Source: Streptomyces rhizoryzae
GTDB taxonomy: Bacteria > Actinomycetota > Actinomycetes > Streptomycetales > Streptomycetaceae
Reading direction: 5' to 3'
Assembly (NCBI RefSeq): GCF_023155275.1
Contig: NZ_JALMUV010000007.1
Span: forward strand, 124,001 to 188,000
DNA: 64,000 nucleotides
A program made the translations under genes and the position numbers. Positions 46,183-53,688 of this stretch are shown one piece after another (position 1 is the first letter of the stretch; each line of letters opens with the position of its first letter). Below the pieces are notes generated by a model. The model did not search any database. It had not been told where the DNA came from and worked only from the letters and a program-made list of their open reading frames with translations.

Positions 46183-47221
46183 CCCAGGCCGCCCCGAGGG
46201 CCAGCAGGTCCGCGCGGTACTCGATCCGGTCCGCCCACGCGTCCGGCCAGGCGCCGGCCCCGAGGCGGGCGCCGGCGAAGGCGCCGGCCAGGCAGGCGAT
46301 CGAGTCGGAGTCGCCCGAGGTGCAGGCGGCCCGGCGGAGCGCGGTGACCGGCTCGTCGGGGAAGAGCAGGAAGCAGAGCAGCCCGGTGGCCAGCGCCTCC
46401 TCGGCGATCCAGCCGGCGCCGGTGGCCAGGCACGGGTCGGCCTCCCGGTCGGGGGCGGCGAGCGCCGTCTCCAGCCGGTCCAGGACGGCGAGGCACTCGT
46501 CCCAGCCGCGGGCGATGAAGGCCGCCGGCGACGGGGCCGGGGAGCGCCGCCACAGGTCGCCGAGCCAGTCCTCGTGATAGGTGGCGCGCTGGGTGCGGGC
46601 GTACGCCCGGAGCAGGCCGGGCAGCCCGGCGGGGGGCTCTCCGTCGGCCAGGGCGCGCACGGCGTAGGCGGTCAGGTCGCTCGCGGCCAGCGCGGTGGGG
46701 TGCCCGTGGGTCAGCGCGGCCTGGAACTGCGCCGCACCGGCCCGCTGCCCCGGGGTGAGCCCGGGGACGAGCCCCAGGGGCGCGACCCGCATGTCGGCGC
46801 CGCAGCCCTTGGACCCCAGCTGGCTGGCGTCGGCCCAGGGCCGGTGCTCCTCGCTGAGGAGGTGGCAGGCGCGCAGGCAGGTGCCGCCCGGGGCGCGGTT
46901 GTTGTCGGGCGAGCGCCACCAGGCCACGTACGCCTGCCGGAGCGGCGGTTCGAGCGTCGCGGCGGTCAGCTCGCCGCCGGCGAGGGCGGTGCGCAGGGCG
47001 TGCCCCAGGGCGAGCGTCATCTGGGTGTCGTCGGTCACCAGGGCGGGCTCGGGCAGCGCCAGCTCCCGCCACGGACCCGTGGCGAGGATCGCCGGCAGGT
47101 CGCTGAACTCCGTCGGGTATCCGAGCGCGTCACCGAGCGCCAACCCCAGGAGCGAGCCGGTCGCCGGACCCGTGGCCGCCCCCGCCGCTTCCCCCACCGC
47201 TGCCCCCATCGCTGCCCCCAT
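46175..47221 (-). CDS. ADP-ribosylglycohydrolase (DraG/ARH family)
   Basis: This is a 348-residue all-helical hydrolase. LLGLALGDALGYPTEF, LVTDDTQMTLALG and the C-terminal SGDSDSIACLAGAFAGARLG supply the Asp/Thr ligands of the two-Mg centre, so it should remove ADP-ribose from modified targets. The N-terminus is a Gly/Ala repeat (MGAAMGAAVGEAAG), and internal starts (the ATG at codon 5) cannot be excluded. A perfect 12-bp inverted repeat sits 8 nt before the ATG. The operon continues into the second nucleotidyltransferase. Confidence 0.88.
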   Translation of the reverse strand: MGAAMGAAVGEAAGAATGPATGSLLGLALGDALGYPTEFSDLPAILATGPWRELALPEPALVTDDTQMTLALGHALRTALAGGELTAATLEPPLRQAYVAWWRSPDNNRAPGGTCLRACHLLSEEHRPWADASQLGSKGCGADMRVAPLGLVPGLTPGQRAGAAQFQAALTHGHPTALAASDLTAYAVRALADGEPPAGLPGLLRAYARTQRATYHEDWLGDLWRRSPAPSPAAFIARGWDECLAVLDRLETALAAPDREADPCLATGAGWIAEEALATGLLCFLLFPDEPVTALRRAACTSGDSDSIACLAGAFAGARLGAGAWPDAWADRIEYRADLLALGAAWDA

Positions 47222-47228
47222 GAAAGAA

Positions 47229-47264
47229 CCACCCCTTAATCGTCATGGTGACATTAAGGGGTGG
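47229..47264. promoter_or_regulatory. inverted repeat abutting the ADP-ribosylglycohydrolase start
   Basis: CCACCCCTTAAT (47229-47240) and ATTAAGGGGTGG (47253-47264) are perfect 12-bp arms around a 12-nt spacer. It is between the rluB stop and the glycohydrolase ATG, 8 nt from the latter. It may be an operator (arms about two helical turns apart) or a hairpin that ends rluB transcripts and hides the glycohydrolase ribosome site. Confidence 0.7.
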
Positions 47265-47306
47265 TGGGCGGCCTCCGCAAGCGCCGCCGGGCCGGGGGGC
47301 CGCCGG

Positions 47307-48422
47307 TCAGAGATCGACCTCCCGCATCAGCATCCCGACCTCGGTGTTGGTCATCCGGCGCAGCCAGCCGGACTTCTGGTCGCCCAGCGCGATCGGGCCG
47401 AAGTGCGTGCGGACCAGCTTGTCCACGGGGAAGCCGGCCTCGGCCAGCATCCGGCGCACGATGTGCTTGCGGCCCTCGTGCAGGCTGACCTCGACGAGGT
47501 AGTTCTTGCCGGTGTTCTCCACGACCCGGAAGTGGTCGGCGCGGGCGTAGCCGTCCTCCAGCGGGATGCCGTCCTTGAGCCGCTTGCCCAGGTCGCGCGG
47601 GAGCGGGCCCTGGATGGCCGCGAGGTAGGTCTTGGTGACGCCGTAGCGCGGGTGGGTCAGCCGGTGGGCCAGCTCGCCGTGGTTGGTGAGCAGGATGATG
47701 CCCTCGGTCTCGGTGTCCAGCCGCCCGACGTGGAACAGCCGGGTCTCCCGGTTGGTCACGTAGTCGCCCAGGCACTGCCGCCCGTCCGGGTCCTCCATCG
47801 TGGAGACCACGCCGGCGGGCTTGTTCAGCGCGAAGAAGAGGTACGACTGGGTGGCGACCGTCAGGCCGTCGACCTTGATCTCGTCCTTCTCCGGGTCGAC
47901 CCGGACGCCCTGCTCCATGACGATCCGGCCGTTGACCTCGACCCGCCCCTGGTCGATCAGCTCCTCGCAGGCGCGCCGGGAGCCCATACCGGCCCTGGCC
48001 AGCACCTTCTGGAGCCGCTCGCCCTCCTGCTCGCCGAAGGTCTTGGGCGTCTTGATCCGCGGCTTGTCGTGCCGGGCGCGGTTGCGCTCCTCGATCCCGG
48101 CGTCGTACTCGCGGGGCCGGGCGGGCGCCTGGCCCCGGCCGCCGCCACCGGGGCGGCCGCCCTTGCCGCCGGCGCCGGTGCGGGGACCGCCCTTGGCACC
48201 GGCACCGGTGCGCGGGCCGCCCTTGGCGCCGCCGCGGGCCGCCGCGCCCCGGGCGCCGGTCGAGCCCCGGCGCTCGTCGCCGCCGGCGGAACCGCCCACG
48301 TCGTAGCGGCGCTCCTCAGGACGGGGGCGGCCCGCCCGCTGCTGCTTCTCGTCCCGCTTGTTGCCCGCGCCGCGGTAGTTGCCCCTACCGCCGCCGCTGC
48401 TGTTCCTGCCGCTGCTTCGCAT
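47307..48422 (-). CDS. rluB: 23S rRNA pseudouridine synthase, RluB type
   Basis: This is a 371-residue enzyme. An S4 RNA-binding domain (RLQKVLARAGMGSRRACEELI, about 135-185) precedes the RsuA/RluB catalytic core with GRLDTETEG (catalytic Asp) and LHEGRKHIVRRML. The first 110 residues are a Gly/Arg/Lys low-complexity extension with a tandem AKGGPRTGAG repeat, longer than in Gram-negative RluB and probably RNA-contacting. The ATG at 48422 overlaps the scpB stop (TGATG). Context parA-scpA-scpB-rluB is conserved in Gram-positives. Confidence 0.94.
   Translation of the reverse strand: MRSSGRNSSGGGRGNYRGAGNKRDEKQQRAGRPRPEERRYDVGGSAGGDERRGSTGARGAAARGGAKGGPRTGAGAKGGPRTGAGGKGGRPGGGGRGQAPARPREYDAGIEERNRARHDKPRIKTPKTFGEQEGERLQKVLARAGMGSRRACEELIDQGRVEVNGRIVMEQGVRVDPEKDEIKVDGLTVATQSYLFFALNKPAGVVSTMEDPDGRQCLGDYVTNRETRLFHVGRLDTETEGIILLTNHGELAHRLTHPRYGVTKTYLAAIQGPLPRDLGKRLKDGIPLEDGYARADHFRVVENTGKNYLVEVSLHEGRKHIVRRMLAEAGFPVDKLVRTHFGPIALGDQKSGWLRRMTNTEVGMLMREVDL
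48157..48238 (-). repeat. 30-bp tandem repeat inside rluB
   Basis: Two full 30-nt units (48157-48186, 48187-48216) and a partial third (48217-48238) encode the 10-residue AKGGPRTGAG repeat in the disordered N-terminal extension. Copy number may vary between strains. Confidence 0.75.
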
Positions 48423-49090
48423 CAATGATCCGTCTGAGAGTCGCCGCTGTCGTCTACGTCGAACGACGGGATACCTTCCGGGGAGTCGCCCTCGACCGCG
48501 TCCGCCTCCGGGAGGAAGGGTGCCAGCTCAGGGAGCTCGTCCAGGCCGCGCAGGCCCATCCGCTCCAGAAAGTAATTCGTCGTCCTGTACAGGATCGCAC
48601 CTGTTTCAGGTTCCGTCCCCGCCTCCTCCACCAGGCCGCGCTGGAGGAGCGTGCGCATCACACCGTCGCAGTTGACCCCGCGCACGGCCGAGACGCGGGA
48701 ACGGCTGACCGGCTGACGGTACGCGACCACGGCCAGAGTCTCCAAGGCGGCCTGGGTGAGCCGGGCCTGCTGGCCGTCCAGGACGAAGCCCTCGACCGCG
48801 TCCGCGTAGGCCGCGCGGGAGAAGAACCGCCAGCCGCCGGCGACCGGCCGCAGGTCGAAGCCGCGGCCCTCGCGGGTGTACTCGTCGGACAGCTCGCGCA
48901 GCGCCAGCGCCACCGCCCGGCGCGGCCGCCGGAGCACCCGGGCCAGGTGCTCCTCGGTGGCCGGTTCGTCGACGACCATGAGGACGGCCTCCAGCGCGGG
49001 CTTCAGCGGCAGCTCCGCCACCGCGGACGCGCCGGCCGGCGGTCCCTCTCCCGTCCCCTGCTCGGTGCTGCCCTGTCCCGCGCCGTTCAC
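48422..49090 (-). CDS. scpB: segregation and condensation protein B
   Basis: This is a 222-residue protein with the paired winged-helix ScpB fold (LKPALEAVLMVVDEPATEEHLARVL, the TQAALETLAVVAYRQPVSRSRV segment, GVMRTLLQRGLVEE, YRTTNYFLERMGL). It joins ScpA and SMC in chromosome condensation. The GTG overlaps the scpA stop as GTGA, and its own stop overlaps the rluB start. The ends are acidic and disordered. Confidence 0.96.
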   Translation of the reverse strand: MNGAGQGSTEQGTGEGPPAGASAVAELPLKPALEAVLMVVDEPATEEHLARVLRRPRRAVALALRELSDEYTREGRGFDLRPVAGGWRFFSRAAYADAVEGFVLDGQQARLTQAALETLAVVAYRQPVSRSRVSAVRGVNCDGVMRTLLQRGLVEEAGTEPETGAILYRTTNYFLERMGLRGLDELPELAPFLPEADAVEGDSPEGIPSFDVDDSGDSQTDH

Positions 49091-50160
49091 GCCGGCTCCT
49101 CCCGCTCCTCGGTCTCCGTACGGCCCTCCGGGCCCGCGTCCTGCTCCTCGCCCCCGCCGGCCGGCCGGTCGAACTCGTCGGTGACCCGCGGGACGTCCCC
49201 CTCCGCGCCCGTCCAGCGCACCGTCAGCGCCCCCAGGGCCTCCGGCTGGTCCAGGGCCACCACCCGCTCCCGGTAGAGCTCCAGGAGGGCCAGGAAGCGC
49301 GCCACGACGGTGAGGGTGTCCGGGGCGTCGGCGGCCAGCTCCCGGAAGTCGGCCGCGCCGGCCGCGCGCAGCCGGGCCATCACCACCTCGGCCTGTTCCT
49401 GGACGCTCACCAGCGGCGCGTGGACGTGGTCCACGTAGACCTGCGGCTCGGGCTTGGGCTGCATGGCCTTCACCGCCAGCCCGGCCAGCCCCTCGGGGCC
49501 GATGCCGAGCACGACCTCGGGCAGCAGCTCCGCGTGGTGCGGCTCCAGCCCGACGGTGCGGGGGTGGCAGCGCGCCTCCTGGGCCAGCCGGCCGCTGAAG
49601 ATGTCCGCGATCCGCTTGTACGCGCGGTACTGGAGCAGCCGGGCGAACAGCAGGTCGCGGGCCTCCAGGAGGGCGAGGTCGGCCTCGTCCTCCACCTCGG
49701 CGGCGGGCAGCAGCCGGGCCGCCTTGAGGTCGAGCAGGGTGGCCGCGACGACGAGGAACTCGGTGGTCTGGTCCAGGTCCCAGTCCGGCCCCATGGCCCG
49801 GATGTGGGCCATGAACTCGTCGGTGACCCGGGAGAGCGCGACCTCGGTGACGTCCAGCTTGTGCCGGGAGATCAGCTGGAGCAGCAGGTCGAAGGGGCCC
49901 TCGAAGTTGTCCAGCCGGAGCGTGAACCGCCCGTCGCCGGCACCGCCCTCCCCGGGCGCCCCGGCGGCCGCCTCCGGCCCGTCCGCCGCGTCCCCGGTGG
50001 TCCCGTCCCCGGAGTGCTCCCCGGCGCCCTCCTCGGGCGCCCCGGCCGTTCCGGGCGCCCCCTGGGGGGCGGCTTCCGGCCCCCGCCCGAGGGCGCGGCG
50101 GGTACGGCGCGGGGTGGTGTCGTCGGCGGGGGTGTCGTCGGCGGCGGCGGTCGTCGGCAT
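49087..50160 (-). CDS. scpA: segregation and condensation protein A
   Basis: This is a 357-residue kleisin. After a disordered acidic N-terminus of about 75 residues, the SMC-binding part begins FTLRLDNFEGPFDLLLQLI, with KLDVTEVALSRVTDEF and TEFLVVAATLLDLKAARLLP. The C-terminal winged helix (VARFLALLELYRERVVAL) contacts SMC. The ATG at 50160 is followed by the disordered part. Longer same-frame reading is non-coding. Confidence 0.95.
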   Translation of the reverse strand: MPTTAAADDTPADDTTPRRTRRALGRGPEAAPQGAPGTAGAPEEGAGEHSGDGTTGDAADGPEAAAGAPGEGGAGDGRFTLRLDNFEGPFDLLLQLISRHKLDVTEVALSRVTDEFMAHIRAMGPDWDLDQTTEFLVVAATLLDLKAARLLPAAEVEDEADLALLEARDLLFARLLQYRAYKRIADIFSGRLAQEARCHPRTVGLEPHHAELLPEVVLGIGPEGLAGLAVKAMQPKPEPQVYVDHVHAPLVSVQEQAEVVMARLRAAGAADFRELAADAPDTLTVVARFLALLELYRERVVALDQPEALGALTVRWTGAEGDVPRVTDEFDRPAGGGEEQDAGPEGRTETEEREEPA

Positions 50161-50293
50161 GGCGGTCCAGGGTGCTGCGGTCCCGCGCCGGGGCGGCGGG
50201 CTGGTCACGGACGGGAGGCCCCGCCGGAAGGGGCAGGCTATCCCGCCGCGCGCCGCCGGCCGGGCCCCGGGGCGTGTCGGGCGCCCTCGGGGG

Positions 50294-50914
50294 TCAGCGG
50301 CCGCGGAGCCGGCGGACCAGGATGCTGGCCTCGCCGCGGGACTCCAGGTCGGCGAGGACCACGGCCACCGCCTCGCGGACGATCCGGCCGCGGTCGACCG
50401 CCAGGCCGTGCTCGCCGCGCAGCACCAGGCGGGCGTGTTCGAGGTCCATGAGCTCCTCGGCGGAGACATAGACGGTGATCTTCTCGTCGTGCCGTTCCCG
50501 GCCGCTGGGGCGGCGGTTGGCACCCCGGGTCCGGCGGCGGGCCGGTGCCCCGGCGGACGCCGCGGCCGTCCCGGCCTCCCGCTCGGCGCGGGGCGCCCGC
50601 CCGGCCGGTGCCCGGTGCCCCTTGGCGGCCTCCGGCTCCGCCTCCCGGCCGCCGTGCCCGTCCGGCGCCGCGGCGGGGGCGTCGCCGGCCGCCGGGGCCT
50701 CGGGCTCCGCGCCGTTCCCGGCCCGGCCGCGGGCCCCGGCGGCGGGCGTCTCCGCCGCGGGGTCCGGTTCGCCGGCCGGCGCCGGGACCCGCGCGTCCTC
50801 GCCGCCGGCGGCGACGCTGCCGTTCGTACGGCGGGGAGTGGACGGCTGGAGGCCCACTCCCCCGGTGGTGCGGAACAGTTCGTCGGCTCCGGGCAGACTC
50901 ACTCGGCGTGACAC
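50294..50914 (-). CDS. ribbon-helix-helix-like protein between parA and scpA
   Basis: This is a 206-residue protein. About 140 N-terminal residues are Ala/Pro/Arg-rich and disordered. The C-terminal 65 residues are ordered: a strand KITVYVSAEEL, then helices MDLEHARLVLRGEH and DRGRIVREAVAVVLADLE, as in MetJ/Arc ribbon-helix-helix proteins. It overlaps parA by 16 nt, with GGGAGGTG 10 nt before the GTG, so it is probably a DNA-binding partner of this ParA. GTG 50902 is an alternative start. The family assignment is by pattern only. Confidence 0.65.
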   Translation of the reverse strand: MSRRVSLPGADELFRTTGGVGLQPSTPRRTNGSVAAGGEDARVPAPAGEPDPAAETPAAGARGRAGNGAEPEAPAAGDAPAAAPDGHGGREAEPEAAKGHRAPAGRAPRAEREAGTAAASAGAPARRRTRGANRRPSGRERHDEKITVYVSAEELMDLEHARLVLRGEHGLAVDRGRIVREAVAVVLADLESRGEASILVRRLRGR

Positions 50915-52062
50915 CGGGCGAGCACCTCCCTGGCGAGCTGGCGATAGGCGGCGGCCCCCACGGAGTTGGAGGCGTAGGTGGTGATCGGCTCACCGGCGAC
51001 GGTGGTCTCCGGGAAGCGGACCGTACGGCCGATGACGGTGTGGTAGACGTGGTCGTCGAAGGCTTCGACGACGCGCGCCAGGACCTCGCGGCTGTGCACC
51101 GTCCGGGAGTCGTACATGGTCGCCAGGATGCCGTCCAGCTGGAGGTCGGGGTTGAGCCGCTCCTGGACCTTCTCGATCGTCTCGGTGAGCAGCGCGACCC
51201 CGCGCAGCGCGAAGAACTCGCACTCCAGCGGCACGATGACCTTGTGAGCGGCCGTCAGGGCGTTGACGGTCAGCAGGCCGAGCGAGGGCTGGCAGTCGAT
51301 GACGATGTAGTCGTAGTCGGGCAGCAGGGGCTTGAGGGCCCGCTGGAGGGTCGACTCGCGGGCGACCTCGCTGACCAGCTGGACCTCGGCCGCCGACAAG
51401 TCGATATTGCTGGGCAGCAGGTCCATGTTGGGGACCGCGGTCTTCAGCAGGACCTCGTCGGCGGACATGCCCCGCTCCATGAGCAGGTTGTAGACCGTCA
51501 GGTCCAGTTCCATCGGGTTGACGCCGAGGCCGACCGAGAGGGCGCCCTGCGGGTCGAAGTCGACGAGCAGGACCCGGCGGCCGTACTCGGCGAGCGCGGC
51601 ACCCAGGTTGATGGTCGAGGTGGTCTTGCCGACCCCGCCCTTCTGGTTGCACATCGCGATGATCTTCGCCGGGCCGTGCTCCGACAGCGGTCCCGGGATG
51701 GGGAAGTACGGGAGCGGGCGCCCGGTCGGGCCGACCCGCTCGCGGCGCTGGCGCGCCGCGTCCGGCGCGAGCGTGGCCGCGTATTCCGGATCCGGCTCGT
51801 ACTCGGCGTCCGGGTCGTAGAAGTGCCCCTCGGGCAGGTCGTCGTAGTCGGCGAGACGGGCGGGTTCTCCACTGCCCCGGTCGCCGGCCATGGCGTTCAC
51901 GTGTTGGCCGTCCATGCTCTGGTGGGCTGTCGTGGAAGTGCTCTGGTGGGCTGCGAAGGTGTGGACCGCTACGGAGCCGACAGCCTCGCGCCCCGAGGGA
52001 CCCTGGCCCCGTGCAACCGCTCCTGGCCGACCACCTCCGGGAGTAAATGTCGACTCATTCAC
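50899..52062 (-). CDS. ParA/Soj-family chromosome partitioning ATPase
   Basis: This is a 387-residue ATPase. The deviant Walker A CNQKGGVGKTTS starts near residue 138. VDFDPQGALSVGLG, DCQPSLGLLTVNAL and VPLECEFFALRG follow. The first 130 residues form an acidic, Tyr-rich extension that ordinary Soj lacks. No ParB gene is present, so it is not the oriC-linked pair. The neighbouring ribbon-helix-helix-like protein may replace ParB. The GTG at 52062 has AAGGAGGT 10 nt upstream. Confidence 0.92.
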   Translation of the reverse strand: MNESTFTPGGGRPGAVARGQGPSGREAVGSVAVHTFAAHQSTSTTAHQSMDGQHVNAMAGDRGSGEPARLADYDDLPEGHFYDPDAEYEPDPEYAATLAPDAARQRRERVGPTGRPLPYFPIPGPLSEHGPAKIIAMCNQKGGVGKTTSTINLGAALAEYGRRVLLVDFDPQGALSVGLGVNPMELDLTVYNLLMERGMSADEVLLKTAVPNMDLLPSNIDLSAAEVQLVSEVARESTLQRALKPLLPDYDYIVIDCQPSLGLLTVNALTAAHKVIVPLECEFFALRGVALLTETIEKVQERLNPDLQLDGILATMYDSRTVHSREVLARVVEAFDDHVYHTVIGRTVRFPETTVAGEPITTYASNSVGAAAYRQLAREVLARCHAE

Positions 52063-52339
52063 AAGTCGTCTTACCTCCTTGGATGTGACCAGGAAACTTA
52101 TCGATAGGTCAGCGTGGCACCATGCCGACGGTTGGCGACTCTATGGCGTGTCGGGCGTCCGCAGCAACACAATCCGCCGGACCCGGCCCGATGTGTCGGT
52201 AACGGAACCCCCCGATGTCAAGAGTGCACAGCGCCCAAGACGGATGTTTCGGGGGCAGGCGAATCGGTTAAAGGGCTACGTTCGCGGCGAGTTGGGAGCC
52301 GGCCTCCCCGCACCACCTCCGGGGCGTGTCGCACATGCG
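52063..52339. other. promoter region upstream of parA-like gene
   Basis: This is an AT-richer non-coding stretch. On the minus strand TTGACA (52221-52216) is a perfect -35, about 155 nt before the parA start. The best -10 17-18 nt downstream is weak. I saw no copy of the parS sequence (GTTTCACGTGAAAC). Confidence 0.4.
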
Positions 52340-52373
52340 ACCGGCCGGGCCCTGTCGCCAGGGCCCGGCCGGT
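52340..52373 (-). terminator. hairpin terminator after ald
   Basis: A perfect 15-bp stem (52340-52354 with 52359-52373, TCGC loop) follows the ald stop by about 33 nt. Confidence 0.85.
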
Positions 52374-52405
52374 TGTGCGGTGTTTGACGCGCGCGGTTGA
52401 CGCCC

Positions 52406-53521
52406 TTAGCCGAGGAGGGTGCGCAGCTCCACGTACTCCAGGCCGTGGGCCTGGGCGACCTCGGGGTAGACGACCTTGCCGTCGTGGGTGTTCAGGCCCT
52501 TGGCCAGCGCCGGGTCACGGCGCAGCGCCTCGACCCAGCCGCGGTTCGCCAGCTCCACGATGTAGGGCAGCGTGGCGTTGGTGAGGGCGTAGGTGGAGGT
52601 GTTGGGCACCGCGCCGGGCATGTTGGCGACGCAGTAGAAGACCGAGTTGTGGACCTGGAAGGTCGGCTCGGCGTGGGTGGTCGGCTTGGAGTCCTCGAAG
52701 CAGCCGCCCTGGTCGATCGCGATGTCGACAAGGACACTCCCGGGCTTCATCTTGGCGACGAGCTCGTTGGTGACCAGCTTCGGGGCCTTGGCGCCCGGGA
52801 TCAGGACCGCGCCGACGACGAGGTCGGCCTCGACGACGGCCTTCTCCAGCTCGTAGGCGTTGGAGACGATCGTCTGCACCTTGGTGCCGAAGATCTTGTC
52901 GGCCTCACGGAGCTTGTTGATGTCCTTGTCGAGCAGGGTGACGTGGAAGCCGAGGCCCACGGCGATCTGCACCGCGTTCCAGCCGGAGACGCCGCCGCCG
53001 ATGACGACGGCCTTGCCGGCCTGGACGCCGGGGACGCCGCCGGGCAGCACGCCGCGGCCGCCGGCCTGGCGCATCAGGTGGTAGGCGCCGACCTGCGGGG
53101 CGATCCGGCCCGCGACCTCGGACATCGGGGCCAGCAGCGGCAGCGCGCGGTTGGCGGTCTCGACGGTCTCGTAGGCGATGGCGGTGGTGCCGGACTCCAG
53201 CAGCGCGTCCGTGCACTCCTTGGACGCGGCCAGGTGCAGGTAGGTGAAGAGCGTCTGGTCCTTGCGGAGGCGGTGGTACTCCTCCGCGATGGGCTCCTTG
53301 ACCTTCAGCAGCAGGTCGGCGGTGGCCCACACCTCGTCGGCGGTGCCGAGGATGGTGGCGCCGGCGGCGACGTACTCCTCGTTCGTGATGGACGAGCCGA
53401 GACCGGCGTCCTTCTCGATGACGACCTGGTGGCCGTGGCGGACGAGTTCGTGGACACCAGCGGGCGTGATGGCCACGCGGAACTCGTTGTTCTTGACCTC
53501 GCGGGGGATGCCGACCTTCAC
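52406..53521 (-). CDS. ald: L-alanine dehydrogenase
   Basis: This is a 371-residue NAD-dependent enzyme making pyruvate and ammonia from alanine. [14 protein letters not shown], the substrate Lys in LLLKVKEP, the catalytic His in LFTYLHLAA, the Rossmann GGGVSGWNA and [11 protein letters not shown] are all present. GTG 53521 (first residues VKVGIPREV) gives the same length and opening as the M. tuberculosis enzyme as I recall it. GTG 53530 would add three residues. Confidence 0.95.
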   Translation of the reverse strand: MKVGIPREVKNNEFRVAITPAGVHELVRHGHQVVIEKDAGLGSSITNEEYVAAGATILGTADEVWATADLLLKVKEPIAEEYHRLRKDQTLFTYLHLAASKECTDALLESGTTAIAYETVETANRALPLLAPMSEVAGRIAPQVGAYHLMRQAGGRGVLPGGVPGVQAGKAVVIGGGVSGWNAVQIAVGLGFHVTLLDKDINKLREADKIFGTKVQTIVSNAYELEKAVVEADLVVGAVLIPGAKAPKLVTNELVAKMKPGSVLVDIAIDQGGCFEDSKPTTHAEPTFQVHNSVFYCVANMPGAVPNTSTYALTNATLPYIVELANRGWVEALRRDPALAKGLNTHDGKVVYPEVAQAHGLEYVELRTLLG

Positions 53522-53688
53522 GTCGATCACGGTCCTTGAATGAGAGCTTGCGATAGGAATTATCCCTCATGCGCTGCATGACGGAACTGACCGCGCCGAA
53601 CGCGGCTCGACCAGTCTATTGAAGGACCTCACGTTGTCTAGCCTTGCAAAGGTCTAATTTTCTGGAAGGCCACTACCGATTTCGCAGG

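Noticed and set aside
48157-48238. tandem repeats as a CRISPR array
   Set aside because: Units are contiguous without spacers and lie in frame inside rluB.
50899-52339. possible origin/partition locus because of ParA
   Set aside because: No ParB gene, no GTTTCACGTGAAAC site, no DnaA-box cluster or dnaA/dnaN; this ParA belongs to the scpAB context.
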